This document shows, in pieces, positions 10,068-18,765 of a DNA stretch of 44,315 nt. This DNA comes from Methyloversatilis universalis (GTDB lineage Bacteria > Pseudomonadota > Gammaproteobacteria > Methylococcales > Methylococcaceae): assembly GCA_020723665.1 (NCBI GenBank), contig DYIL01000028.1, positions 1 through 44,315 of the forward strand, given 5' to 3'. The translations under genes were made by a program, and so were the position numbers. Positions within the stretch are counted from its first letter, which is position 1, and every line of letters starts with the position of its first letter. The notes under the pieces were generated by a model, which saw only the letters and a program-made list of their open reading frames with translations, was not told the DNA's origin and ran no database searches.

Positions 10068-11387
10068 TCAATGCAGCTTGATCTTCGGCTGCAATCTCCG
10101 CCGGAAGAATCCGGAGACCATCAGCATGCCGACCCGGAACGGCCCGAACAGCGCCAGTTGGTGCATCTTGTAAAGTGAGAGGTAAACCAGCCGGGCAATC
10201 AGGCCCTCGATCATCACGGTGCCCAGGAGATTGCCCATGAGATTGCCGACGGTGCTGTATTTTCCGAGCGACACCAGCGAGCCGTAATCCTTGTAGCGGT
10301 ACTCGAGCAGCGGCTTACCCTCCAGTTTCCGCTGAATGTTCTTCAGCACGTGGCTGGCTTGCTGATGCGCGGACTGGGCGCGGGGCGGAACCGTGGTGTT
10401 CTTTTCCGGCCACGGGCAGGCGGCGCAGTCGCCGATGGCAAAGATATCGTCGTCGACGGTCGTTTGGAGCGTTTGGCGCACCACGATCTGGTTGATCCGG
10501 TTGGTTTCGATGTCCTTTATGGACTTCAGAAAATCGGGCGCCTTGACGCCGGCCGCCCAAACCTTCAGCGTCGCAGGGATGAAATGGCCGCTCTGGGTCT
10601 TCATGCCCTCCTTGCTGACCTCCACGACGCGTTCGCCCAGATGGACCCGAATGCCGAGTTTTTCCAGTTGCTTGAGCGAGGATTTCGACAGGCGCTCGGG
10701 CAGTTCCGGGAGCAATCGGTCGGCAGCCTCGATGATATGAATCTGGATATCCGAGGGTTTCACGTTGTCGAGGCCGTAGGCGCTCAGGAGCCGCGTCGCC
10801 TGGTGCAGTTGGGCGGATAACTCGATGCCGGTGGCGCCGCCGCCGACGATAGCGATGTCCAACTGGCCGATCGCCTTGACGCCGCCGGTGGCGTGGGCAT
10901 GGAAATACGCTTCCAGCAGCCGGTTTTGGAACTGCACCGCCTGATCGGTGGTGTCGAGGAACAGACAATGCTCGGCTACGCCGGGGATGCCGAAATCGTT
11001 GCAGATACTGCCCACCGCGACGACCAGCAAGTCGTAAGGATGCGTGCGCGGCGGCATGATCTCTTCGCCCTTTTCGTTCACCATCGCCGCGAGATGAACC
11101 TGCTTGTTGGCGCGGTCGAGACCGTCCATGCGGCCCAATACGTACCGGAAACCGTTGCTGCTCGCGTGGGCGAGATACTCCAGCTCGTCGTCATGGGAAT
11201 CCAGGGTGCCGGCGGCCACCTCATGCAGCAAGGGTTTCCAGACATGGGTGCGGTTGCAATCGATCAGCGTAATCTGGGTCTTTTTGCCAAGGCGTTTGCC
11301 GAGCCGCGTGACCAGCTCGAGGCCGCCGGCACCGCCGCCGACCACCACGATCCTGGGCCGGTTTTCATGTGTTTTAGATTTGCTCAT
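10068..11387 (-). CDS. ndh: Type II NADH:quinone oxidoreductase
   Basis: NDH-2 oxidises NADH and reduces quinone on the inner face of the membrane without pumping protons. The protein has the N-terminal FAD-binding motif VVVGGGAGGLEL, a second dinucleotide fold (IAIVGGGATGIELSAQL) for NADH, and the FAD-contact region DDIFAIGDCAACP. The C-terminus is hydrophobic and basic (LARLVYLSLYKMHQLALFG, then RRRLQPKIK), as expected for peripheral membrane attachment. I chose the ATG at 11387 over the GTG six bases upstream because the purine tract AAAGGGGGGA is correctly spaced only for the ATG. This gives 439 residues, typical of the family. It is a single gene with its own upstream region. Confidence 0.92.
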   Translation of the reverse strand: MSKSKTHENRPRIVVVGGGAGGLELVTRLGKRLGKKTQITLIDCNRTHVWKPLLHEVAAGTLDSHDDELEYLAHASSNGFRYVLGRMDGLDRANKQVHLAAMVNEKGEEIMPPRTHPYDLLVVAVGSICNDFGIPGVAEHCLFLDTTDQAVQFQNRLLEAYFHAHATGGVKAIGQLDIAIVGGGATGIELSAQLHQATRLLSAYGLDNVKPSDIQIHIIEAADRLLPELPERLSKSSLKQLEKLGIRVHLGERVVEVSKEGMKTQSGHFIPATLKVWAAGVKAPDFLKSIKDIETNRINQIVVRQTLQTTVDDDIFAIGDCAACPWPEKNTTVPPRAQSAHQQASHVLKNIQRKLEGKPLLEYRYKDYGSLVSLGKYSTVGNLMGNLLGTVMIEGLIARLVYLSLYKMHQLALFGPFRVGMLMVSGFFRRRLQPKIKLH

Positions 11388-11900
11388 GTCCACTCCCCCC
11401 TTTCTTGATAGATGACTGATCTTAGACTGGGATAAGCCCTTTACGCCTTCTTGAGAGGGCGGTTCTGTTCGCGGCTTTTTCGCGTCTTGCCGAAAATGTG
11501 ATGCTTATCTCGTGCGTAATTTTTCCACGGTGCTTTGCTTGGTACATGCATCCGTCTGAAGCGGTGTCGATGGGACCGCTGCGCGCATCCGAGGAGACGA
11601 TCGAGTCTATGTTGTTGTCTATGTCAAATTGACCGGCATGCCGAAACCGCTAGTCCAAACTGTGGTAGCGGAAAAATGCGAAATCGAGCTTCTTCCGAGC
11701 ATTCGCCGAAGCCGGTTCTCCGGCCCGCCGCTGGTTCGGATCGAATCGCGCCGATGACAGATTGACGAGATGTTCGGCCGCTGCGGATTCTGCCATAGCC
11801 GAAGGTCTAATGTCTTTAGAGCGCCTCGAAAAACTTCGATGCGCTCCAAGGGGCGGGAATCACCCGTCGTTTTCGGCCACGTAAGGGGTTGAAAACGTAA

Positions 11901-11929
11901 GCCGAGCCCAAACCGCGTTTGGGCTTGGC
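11901..11929 (-). terminator. Hairpin, first of a tandem pair
   Basis: AGCCCAAAC (11905-11913) pairs perfectly with GTTTGGGCT (11917-11925) around CGC, and GCC/GGC extends the stem beyond one mismatch. Read leftwards it is followed by a modest T-rich tail. It lies just beyond the stronger hairpin at 11938-11958, so the two could act as tandem terminators. Confidence 0.45.
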
Positions 11930-11930
11930 G

Positions 11931-11958
11931 AAGAAAAAAACCGCCGGGAAGGCGGTTT
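11931..11958 (-). terminator. Rho-independent terminator pointing left
   Basis: AAACCGCC (11938-11945) pairs with GGCGGTTT (11951-11958) around GGGAA. On the minus strand the stem is followed directly by a run of seven T, then CTTC: the classic intrinsic terminator form. No minus-strand protein gene ends here. The next sequence upstream for a leftward transcript is the 140 bp before the GGDEF start. Confidence 0.65.
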
Positions 11959-12101
11959 GTCGAGGTCCCATTCAATTCGGCCTGCGTCGGGGATTGCGGT
12001 GGATGTTCGTCTTAGCCCTTGCTAATATTCGGGCGTAGGACTTGATTATCGGTTGATTGAAGAACTAGCGATGGGTCGGTTTGTCTTATGGACGTTAATA
12101 G

Positions 12102-13445
12102 ATGTGTGCCCCACAGGATCTTGCGCTGAACGCCCAGTTTCCGATTCCCATTCTCGATTGGAACGACCAAATTCCTGTTCCGCTCGTCACTGTCCGGTTG
12201 GCCGATAAGAAGCTGCTTTTTCTCAATCGCTCGGCTCGCGAGCTTTTCGGCGATGCCGTCAAACCCGGACTCGATGCGTCGGTGCTGTTCGACGACCCCA
12301 GCGCTCTGGCGCAGTTGCTTGAATCGGTGGGCTCTGACAAGAAGACGATCCGTTCGGAGGCGCTTCTTAAAAACGCGTTGGACAAACACCACAAGTATTC
12401 GGTCGATGCGAGCCCGGCCGAGCTGGACGGCGAGCCTATCGCTGTGTTGTCCTTGATCGATGTGTCCTCCTATATACCCCAGCCGGAAGATGCCGAGTTT
12501 CGTTCCAACATCGCCTTGTGGCGGGGGGTGTTCGACCAGGCGGCCGTCGGTATCGCTCTGTTGGATACGAATTTTCGATTTATCGAGGTGAATCGGCGTT
12601 GGTTGGAACTGTTCGGATACACTGCCGACGAAATGAGCGCGTTATCCCCGAGCGATCTCATTTCCTCGGAAGACAGTTTCGTATCGCGCGAGCGAGCCGA
12701 GGCGCTTTTGGGCGGTGAAGTCGACCAATACCGGGGAGAGAAGCGTCTGGTCCGAAAGGACGGAAGCGTTTTCTGGGGCGATTTGTCCGCGAGCATGCTG
12801 CGGGACGGGAAAGATACCGTATCCGTGATTTTAACTTTTCTGATCGACATTACCGATCGTAAGCTGACGGAAGCTAAATTGCAGGCGAGCAACGAGCGGC
12901 TCGAAGCGCAACTGGCCGAGAACCGGATATTGCAGGAAAAGCTGAGAGATTTGGCGGTGCGCGATCCGCTGACCGGGCTGTTCAACCGGCGCTACATGGA
13001 GGAGACCCTGAGGCGCGAATTGTCCCGCTCGGCCCGGGAGGATCAGCCGTTGAGTCTGGTCATGATCGACATCGATCATTTCAAGCAACTCAACGATACC
13101 TACGGTCATCCGGCTGGGGATCTGGTCCTGAAGGAATTGGCCGCGCTACTGCTGCGCCACCTGCGAAGCGAAGATATCGTCTGCCGCTTCGGCGGCGAAG
13201 AGTTCGTGGCGATTCTTCCCGGCGCTCCGTTGATGGCTGCGGCTCAGCGTGCCGAAACCTGGCGTTTGGCGTTTCAGGAATTACACATCGTTTATGAAGA
13301 CCAAGTATTAACCAGCACGCTCTCGATGGGGATCGCGGAATACCCTCGTCATGGCGCGACCAGCGAGGATCTCCTGTTCCAGGCCGACAGCGCAATGTAC
13401 ATGGCCAAGCGCGCTGGACGCAATCGGGTTATGGTCTGGGGTTGA
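12102..13445 (+). CDS. PAS-PAS-GGDEF diguanylate cyclase
   Basis: This is a 447-residue soluble protein with no membrane segment. It has an N-terminal PAS-like region (about 20-125), a second PAS domain (about 140-265, ending DITDRKLTEAKL), a short coiled coil (265-285) and a GGDEF domain (about 290-447). The active-site motif is GGEEF at residues 364-368, and an intact product-inhibition I-site RxxD (R355-D358) lies five residues before it. It should therefore make c-di-GMP from two GTP and be feedback-inhibited. The ATG used is the first after an in-frame TAG at 12099. The ribosome-binding site is poor. The YcgR-type protein at the left end of the window is a possible receptor. Confidence 0.93.
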   Translation: MCAPQDLALNAQFPIPILDWNDQIPVPLVTVRLADKKLLFLNRSARELFGDAVKPGLDASVLFDDPSALAQLLESVGSDKKTIRSEALLKNALDKHHKYSVDASPAELDGEPIAVLSLIDVSSYIPQPEDAEFRSNIALWRGVFDQAAVGIALLDTNFRFIEVNRRWLELFGYTADEMSALSPSDLISSEDSFVSRERAEALLGGEVDQYRGEKRLVRKDGSVFWGDLSASMLRDGKDTVSVILTFLIDITDRKLTEAKLQASNERLEAQLAENRILQEKLRDLAVRDPLTGLFNRRYMEETLRRELSRSAREDQPLSLVMIDIDHFKQLNDTYGHPAGDLVLKELAALLLRHLRSEDIVCRFGGEEFVAILPGAPLMAAAQRAETWRLAFQELHIVYEDQVLTSTLSMGIAEYPRHGATSEDLLFQADSAMYMAKRAGRNRVMVWG

Positions 13446-13511
13446 GCAGTATTCGGCGCTGGTGCGCCGTTTGCTTGTCTTGCTCGACCTTATGAATCTG
13501 TACGGATTTTC

Positions 13512-15686
13512 ATGAAACATTCTCTGTCTCGCTCCGGTATCTCTTCTCAGGCTGTCGATGACTTGGAGGCACGGCTGATGGCTGCTGCCGGCGGGGTCGA
13601 ACGCGGCAAGATCGCCGAGGCCCTGAACCTCGCCCTCAGGGCGCGGGATCAGGACACGATCGTCAGGCCGCGTGGCGTCGACGCCGCCGATATTCTCCTT
13701 GGGATCAAGGCCGATGCGCTTACCTTGCAAGTCGCGCTGCTGAGCGATCCTTATCTCCGCGATACGCTCAAGGAAGCCGACATCAAGGCCCAATTCGGGG
13801 AAACCGTCGCCGATTTGGTGCAAAAGGTCAATTGGCTCAATACCTTCGACGAATACCGCCCGGCCGAGCTCAAGGAACCGCAGCAGGCGGAACTCTTGCG
13901 CCGCATGCTCTTGTCGGTGGTCAACGACGTGCGCGCGGTACTGGTCAAGCTCGCCTACCGTCTGCAACGTTTGCGGCTGCTCAAGAACCAGGAGGGCGGC
14001 GAGTTGCGCCAAAGGATCGCCATGGAAACCCTGGACGTGTTCGCGCCTTTGGCGAACCGGCTGGGCGTGGGACAGCTCAAGTGGGAGTTGGAGGATCTCG
14101 CCTTTCGCTATCTCAATCCCGAAAAATACCGGGATCTTGCCAACCAATTGGCGACCAACCGAGTCAGCCGGGAAGCTTTCGTCAATCGATTCATCGAGAT
14201 GTTGCGTAAGGAATTGGAAGCGAACCACATCCACGCCAAGGTTTACGGCCGTCCCAAGCACATCTACAGCATTTATCGGAAAACACAGCGCAAGGATTTG
14301 GACCTGGAGGAACTGTACGACCTGCACGCCGCAAGGGTCATCGTCGACGACGTTGCGACCTGCTATGCGGTGCTCGGTCTGGTGCACGGCCGCTGGCTCC
14401 ACGTTCCCAAGGAGTTCGACGATTACATCGCCAATCCCAAGGAAAACGGCTATCAATCGTTGCACACGGTAGTGATCGGACCGGAAGGCCGGCCGGTCGA
14501 GGTTCAGATTCGCACCCAGGCCATGCACGATTTCGCCGAATACGGTGTCGCGGCTCACTGGCGTTATAAGGAAGGCGGCAAGCAGGACGCGGTACTGGAT
14601 CGCAGCATCAACGCCCTGCGCCGCCTCTTGGAAAGCAAGGACGACGATCAGGCGATGCTGGAGGATTTTCGCGCCGAGCTGTTCGAGGACCAGATCTTCG
14701 TCCTGACGCCGAAAGGCCAGGTGGTGCGACTCAGCAAAGGCGCAACGCCGCTGGATTTCGCCTATCACATCCATACCGAAGTCGGGCACCGTTGCCGCGG
14801 AGCGAAGGTCAACGGCCGTATCGTGCCCTTGACCTATTCGCTCAAGTCCGGCGAAAAGGTCGAAATTCTCACCGCCAAGCACGGCGGCCCGAGCCTGGGG
14901 TGGCTCGATCCTCATCTGGGTTACGTCAAGACCGGCCATGCGCGCAGCAAGATTCGGCAATGGTTCAAACAGCAAGACCATGAAAAGCATCTTCGCGCCG
15001 GGAAATCCATACTGGACCGCGAGCGGCAGAAGCTGGGCATCAAGGAGGTGGATCTTGACGAGTTGGCGCGGCATTTCCATCTGCCGCGCGGGGACGATCT
15101 GCTGCTGGCCATAGGCCGCGCCGACATCGCACCGGCTCAATTGGCCAATGCGCTGAAGCTCCCGGAATGGCAGCCGAGAACTCCGGCGGCTTCCCCGGTG
15201 AAAAAGCCCTTGCCGGCGACGTTAGGAAAGCCGTCGGAAGAGGTGACCATCCAGGGCGTCCGCAATCTGCTGACCTATTTCGCCCATTGCTGCGAGCCCA
15301 AGCCCGGCGATCCCATCATCGGTTATGTGACGGTGGGCAAGGGCGTCGCCATCCATCGCCAGGACTGCGAAAACATCATTCAGCTGTCGCCCCGCAAGAA
15401 CAGCCGTTTGATCGAGGTGGCCTGGGGCGAGGAGCCGGAAGCGTTCCCGGTGGAACTGGAAGTCAAGGCGCTGGACCGAAAGGGGCTGCTCAAGGACATC
15501 ACCCATATCCTGGCGCACGAGCATATCAACATCGTGCGTACCCACAGCGAGACCAACGGCGACGATCAATCCGTCGTCATGCGGATCACCGCGGAGGTGT
15601 CTGACCCGGGACAGCTCAGCTCGGTGCTGGACAAGATCAGCCAGGTGCACAACGTGTTCAGCGCCAGGCGCGTGCAGCACGGGTGA
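13512..15686 (+). CDS. relA: GTP pyrophosphokinase RelA (stringent response)
   Basis: RelA makes (p)ppGpp from ATP and GTP/GDP on ribosomes stalled by amino-acid starvation. The 724-residue protein has an N-terminal HD-type region in which the catalytic His-Asp pair is lost (ALLSDPYLRD at that place). The synthetase domain follows (YGRPKHIYSIYRK ... NPKENGYQSLHT), then a TGS domain (about 395-460), a helical/zinc-finger region (about HCCEPKPGD) and a C-terminal ACT domain. The EFDD motif at residues 301-304 is the signature of monofunctional RelA, where bifunctional SpoT/Rel has RFKD. It should therefore synthesise but not hydrolyse ppGpp. It is likely transcribed alone, and a hairpin begins at its stop codon. 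Confidence 0.95.
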   Translation: MKHSLSRSGISSQAVDDLEARLMAAAGGVERGKIAEALNLALRARDQDTIVRPRGVDAADILLGIKADALTLQVALLSDPYLRDTLKEADIKAQFGETVADLVQKVNWLNTFDEYRPAELKEPQQAELLRRMLLSVVNDVRAVLVKLAYRLQRLRLLKNQEGGELRQRIAMETLDVFAPLANRLGVGQLKWELEDLAFRYLNPEKYRDLANQLATNRVSREAFVNRFIEMLRKELEANHIHAKVYGRPKHIYSIYRKTQRKDLDLEELYDLHAARVIVDDVATCYAVLGLVHGRWLHVPKEFDDYIANPKENGYQSLHTVVIGPEGRPVEVQIRTQAMHDFAEYGVAAHWRYKEGGKQDAVLDRSINALRRLLESKDDDQAMLEDFRAELFEDQIFVLTPKGQVVRLSKGATPLDFAYHIHTEVGHRCRGAKVNGRIVPLTYSLKSGEKVEILTAKHGGPSLGWLDPHLGYVKTGHARSKIRQWFKQQDHEKHLRAGKSILDRERQKLGIKEVDLDELARHFHLPRGDDLLLAIGRADIAPAQLANALKLPEWQPRTPAASPVKKPLPATLGKPSEEVTIQGVRNLLTYFAHCCEPKPGDPIIGYVTVGKGVAIHRQDCENIIQLSPRKNSRLIEVAWGEEPEAFPVELEVKALDRKGLLKDITHILAHEHINIVRTHSETNGDDQSVVMRITAEVSDPGQLSSVLDKISQVHNVFSARRVQHG

Positions 15687-15718
15687 GGTGTAGGAAGGCA
15701 CGAACGGTGCCTGACCTC
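15685..15718 (+). terminator. Hairpin at the end of relA
   Basis: AGGCAC (15696-15701) pairs with GTGCCT (15707-15712) around GAACG, and outside it GAGGT (15685-15689) pairs with ACCTC (15714-15718). The stem begins inside the relA stop codon. No T-run follows, so a role as terminator is probable only from position. Confidence 0.4.
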
Positions 15719-15789
15719 CGCTTGTCGAAGGGGAGGTTCCCCGCGGCTACCGCATTAACCTCGTGGGATGCGGTGAACGAGACGAACCG

Positions 15790-15875
15790 CCCTTCGCCGA
15801 ACTCGGGACAGGCCCTTCGACAGGCTCAAGACAGGTTTGTCCCTCGGGAGAGGGCTTATTCAGGGCTTCCTTAAG
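15790..15875. repeat. Tandem 23-24 bp repeat, TTCGACAGGCTC family
   Basis: Two degenerate copies of a unit of the form CCCTTCGAC..CTC...ACAGG follow one another. The 28 bp at 15808-15835 match 39878-39905 with a single difference. The stretch then runs into AGGGCTTATTCAGGGCTTCCTTAAGG, which resembles, in reverse, the terminal repeat of the element at 17434-17572. It fills the gap between the convergent genes relA and phoH. Confidence 0.7.
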
Positions 15876-15894
15876 GACCCGATCGGCCCGATGT

Positions 15895-17313
15895 CTACAA
15901 AGTATCCGCGGCAAAATCCGCCAAGCGGGAACGCTCGCCCCGTTTCAAGGTGATGTGCCCCGCATGGGGCCAGTCTTTGAACCGGTCGACTACGTAGGTC
16001 AGTCCGGACGTCGTGGCGGTCAGGTAGGGAGTATCGATCTGGGCGATATTGCCGAGGCAGACGATCTTACTGCCGGGACCCGCACGGGTGATCAGCGTTT
16101 TCATCTGCTTCGACGTCAAGTTTTGTGCTTCGTCGAGAATGATGAAGCGGTTCAGGAAAGTGCGTCCGCGCATGAAGTTGAGAGAACGCATCTTGACGCG
16201 ATTCAGCAGCAAGGTGTTGGTGGCCGCGCGCTCCCAACTCGAACCGTTTTCGTGGCTGCTCAACAATTCCAGGTTATCGAGCAGCGCCCCCATCCAAGGC
16301 GTCATTTTCTCTTCTTCGGTGCCGGGCAAGAACCCGATATCCTCGCCCAGCGGAATGGTTTCCCGAGTCATTACGATTTCCCGGTAGATTTTCTGCTCGA
16401 GCGTCTGGGCGAGACCGGCCGCCAGGGTCAACAGCGTCTTACCCGTTCCGGCGGTGCCCAACAGGGTGACGAAGTCGATTTCCGGATCCAATAGCACGTT
16501 GAAGGCAAAGTTCTGCTCCCGATTGCGCGCCTGAATGCCCCATACCGCATGCTGCGGGGTTCGGTAGTCGCGCGCCAGTTCGATGACGGCGCTGCCGTTC
16601 TCTTTGCTGCGGACGACGGCTTCAAAATTCGATTCGTCCGGGAGATATAGGAACTGGTTGGGATACCAGTCTTTCAACAAAGGACCCGAGACGCGGTAAA
16701 AGGTGCGGCCCTGTTGATCTTGCCAGGAGTCCATCTTGCTGCCGTGGGTTTCCCAAAAATCGAGCGGGAGCTCAAAGGCGCCGCTGTACAGCAGATTGAT
16801 GTCGTCCAGTACCTGGTCGCTGTGATAGTCCTCGGCCCGTATCCCGAGAACCGAAGCCTTGATCCGCATATTGATGTCTTTCGACACCAGGACCACTTGG
16901 GCTTCCGGCTGCTCCTTGGACAGGGCCAGCAGGGTGGCGAGGATGGAATTGTCCGGTAGATCGCCGGGCAGGCTCTCCGGCAGCACCGAGTCCATGCGCC
17001 GGACCTGAAAGAACAAGCGGCCGCTGCATTTTTCGTCGATTCGCGAGGCGTATTGCAGCTGATTCAGCGGAATGCCGTTGTTGATCGCATGGATATCGGC
17101 ATGCTGAATCAATTCGTCCAGAAAGCGGCTAGCTTGACGGGCGTTGCGGGCGACGTCCGAGAGTCCTTTTTTCGAGTGGTCGAGTTCTTCGAGCACGATC
17201 ATGGGGATGTAGATGTCGTGTTCCTGGAAGCGGAACAGCGACGCCGGGTCGTGCATCAGCACATTGGTGTCGAGTATGAAAAGCTTTCGCTCAGGGTTCT
17301 GGTCTCGGCTCAT
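15895..17313 (-). CDS. PIN-PhoH domain ATPase
   Basis: This 472-residue protein joins an N-terminal PIN domain (about 8-150, beginning FILDTNVLMHDP with the acidic residues of PIN ribonucleases) to a C-terminal PhoH ATPase domain (about 245-460). The latter has Walker A LGTAGTGKTLL and Walker B FIILDEAQNLT. Such PhoH2-type fusions have been shown in other bacteria to be ATP-dependent RNA-acting enzymes (unwinding and cleavage). That role here is by family. It is a single gene flanked on both sides by short repeats. The start ATG is the first in frame and matches the family N-terminus. Confidence 0.9.
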   Translation of the reverse strand: MSRDQNPERKLFILDTNVLMHDPASLFRFQEHDIYIPMIVLEELDHSKKGLSDVARNARQASRFLDELIQHADIHAINNGIPLNQLQYASRIDEKCSGRLFFQVRRMDSVLPESLPGDLPDNSILATLLALSKEQPEAQVVLVSKDINMRIKASVLGIRAEDYHSDQVLDDINLLYSGAFELPLDFWETHGSKMDSWQDQQGRTFYRVSGPLLKDWYPNQFLYLPDESNFEAVVRSKENGSAVIELARDYRTPQHAVWGIQARNREQNFAFNVLLDPEIDFVTLLGTAGTGKTLLTLAAGLAQTLEQKIYREIVMTRETIPLGEDIGFLPGTEEEKMTPWMGALLDNLELLSSHENGSSWERAATNTLLLNRVKMRSLNFMRGRTFLNRFIILDEAQNLTSKQMKTLITRAGPGSKIVCLGNIAQIDTPYLTATTSGLTYVVDRFKDWPHAGHITLKRGERSRLADFAADTL

Positions 17314-17433
17314 GATTTAGCGCTAATGGAAGAGGGAATTGGGAGACTTGCGGCCTGTCCCGGCAGTTCCTGGAAATGGGTCGACAAACGCCGGACACAG
17401 GGTATACCTGGGTTGGGTCCAGAGGAACGCCTT

Positions 17434-17572
17434 TAGGGAAGCTTTGCGCGAGTGGATTCCGTTCATGCCCTTCGACAGACTCGGAAGAGCGTTCGATGAG
17501 CTCAGCACGAACGGAATCAATATATTACCGTTCATCCTAAGAATGTCGAAGGACTTAATCGAAGCTTCCCTA
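17434..17572. repeat. 139 bp MITE-like element with 11 bp terminal inverted repeats
   Basis: TAGGGAAGCTT (17434-17444) and AAGCTTCCCTA (17562-17572) are perfect inverted repeats. Inside, GATTCCGTTC (17455-17464) and GAACGGAATC (17509-17518) form a second inverted pair, and a CCCTTCGACAGACTCGG stretch belongs to the repeat family after relA. There is no coding frame. The right terminal repeat overlaps the bcp stop codon. No obvious target duplication is visible. Confidence 0.65.
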
Positions 17573-18046
17573 GCAGCCAGCCAACTCCCGGATTTTCGCC
17601 AGAACCTCGGCTGCATGGCCTTTGACGCTGACCTTACGCCATTCGGCGACGATAGCGCCGGCCGGGTCGATGACAAAGGTGCTCCGTTCGATACCTCGTA
17701 TCTGCTTGCCGTACATGTTCTTCATTTTGATGACATCGTAGAGTTTGCAGATCGTTTCGTCTTGATCGGAGATCAGCTCGAACGGAAATTCGAACTTGCA
17801 TTTAAAGCCTTCGTGGGATTTCACACTGTCTCGGGAAACACCCACAATCTCCGCATTCAAACTTAGAAATTCGGCATACAAATCGCGAAAGTCGATGCCC
17901 TCCTGGGTGCAGCCGGGCGTATTGTCCTTAGGATAGAAATAAAGGACGAGGTATTTGTTTCGATAATCCCAAAGCGAAATAGTTTTGCCCGAAGTGGCTT
18001 GAGCCGAAAAATCCGGCGCGGCGCGGCCGGAAGAAATCGTGGTCAT
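17570..18046 (-). CDS. bcp: Peroxiredoxin of the Bcp/PrxQ family
   Basis: Bcp reduces peroxides in the cytoplasm with electrons usually from thioredoxin. The 158-residue protein has the thioredoxin-like fold pattern and the peroxidatic motif TPGCT with C46. The resolving cysteine found five residues later in E. coli Bcp is replaced by I51 here, so it works either as a one-Cys enzyme or with another cysteine (there are later ones in FKCKF, TICKL and the last residue). The downstream stop codon TAG is part of a repeat's terminal inverted repeat, so the C-terminus may have been changed by that insertion. gcvR lies immediately upstream with a 12 bp gap, a pairing common in gammaproteobacteria. 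Confidence 0.92.
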   Translation of the reverse strand: MTTISSGRAAPDFSAQATSGKTISLWDYRNKYLVLYFYPKDNTPGCTQEGIDFRDLYAEFLSLNAEIVGVSRDSVKSHEGFKCKFEFPFELISDQDETICKLYDVIKMKNMYGKQIRGIERSTFVIDPAGAIVAEWRKVSVKGHAAEVLAKIRELAGC

Positions 18047-18058
18047 GGAATTTCCGAT

Positions 18059-18607
18059 TTAGCGTTTTACGGGTTCGAGTATGGCATCCAGATTCTGCTG
18101 ATCGCAGAAATCAAGGAATTCGTCGCGCAGCGAGACGATACGCATTCCGGTCGGAATTTTGACGACCATGTGCGCGAGAAACAACGGGGTGCCGCTGAAA
18201 GGGGCTGGGTAACGGCTGGTGCTGAGGTCCAAGATCTTGATGTTGCGGCTGGCGAGAAACACACTGAGTTCGTGAATGCTGTTGACCTGGTCCGTGGCAA
18301 AAATGTCGATCGCATAGGGCAGGGTATTTTCTTCTCGATCTTCCGGTTCCCGCCCCCGCAAGGTGTTGATCTTCATGGAGAAACGATTCGCCAGGTTTTC
18401 GAATGCGCTTTCCAACCGGACGATATGATTCCAATTGCCTTCGACCAGCAAATGGCCGGCGAATTCGTGCCCCAGTTCGGTCATGCGGCTTTCTAGAATC
18501 GTGCATTTGCAGTCCTTGATGGCGCGGGTGATTTCCACGATCAGATCGGGACGATCTTCGCCCAGGACGGTGATGACGAGCTGCATAGACGTACTGTTTC
18601 TCTTCAT
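18059..18607 (-). CDS. gcvR: GcvR-like ACT-domain regulator
   Basis: This 182-residue protein has two ACT domains (about 8-85 and 97-175) and begins with the family's LVITVLGEDRPDLIVEITRAI. GcvR in E. coli binds GcvA and represses the glycine-cleavage operon when glycine is low. No gcvA is in the window, so the partner is unknown and the name rests on domain arrangement and neighbourhood. The position, divergent from dapA and upstream of bcp, is the usual one. Neither possible start has a good ribosome-binding site: the ATG used at 18607, or an internal ATG at 18586 that would start right before QLVITV and is nearer the family N-terminus. Confidence 0.85.
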   Translation of the reverse strand: MKRNSTSMQLVITVLGEDRPDLIVEITRAIKDCKCTILESRMTELGHEFAGHLLVEGNWNHIVRLESAFENLANRFSMKINTLRGREPEDREENTLPYAIDIFATDQVNSIHELSVFLASRNIKILDLSTSRYPAPFSGTPLFLAHMVVKIPTGMRIVSLRDEFLDFCDQQNLDAILEPVKR

Positions 18608-18706
18608 GAAAAAAATGCGAAAAGTGTATCACTTTCATCCAGTTGGTGCCGCTGCCGACAGAACCTCGGTTCCGCCGGTTTTTCTGGGTTCACAGGGATT
18701 CTGCGG

Positions 18707-18736
18707 TTGTCAGATCCCGGTGACGCACGGTAACAT
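18707..18736 (+). promoter_or_regulatory. Possible sigma-70 promoter for dapA
   Basis: TTGTCA (18707-18712) matches the -35 consensus in five of six bases. After an 18 bp spacer TAACAT (18731-18736) is a fair -10. It would start transcription about 20-25 bases before the dapA ATG. This is a pattern match only. Confidence 0.35.
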
Positions 18737-18765
18737 GTTCTTTTTATTGAACCGAGTTGAGTTGC

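Larger units (their letters stand above)
11388..12101. other. Non-coding 714 bp between ndh and the GGDEF gene
   Basis: No frame here has protein-like composition or a recognisable family. It contains three hairpins, at 11819-11846 (GAGCGC/GCGCTC outer stem with TCGAA/TTCGA inside), 11901-11929 and 11938-11958. The last two are listed separately because they look like terminators for leftward transcription. I found no riboswitch I could match, including the c-di-GMP classes. Confidence 0.5.

Noticed and set aside
11619..11975. 118-codon minus-strand frame in the non-coding stretch before the GGDEF gene
   Set aside because: It runs through the hairpins at 11819-11846 and 11901-11958, lacks a ribosome-binding site and has no protein-like pattern.
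11820..12101. c-di-GMP riboswitch upstream of the diguanylate cyclase gene
   Set aside because: The hairpins were compared with what I know of the GEMM class core sequences and do not match; they point to leftward termination instead.
13308..15140. A 610-codon minus-strand open frame opposite relA
   Set aside because: relA is unambiguous on the plus strand; the antisense frame is an effect of codon bias.
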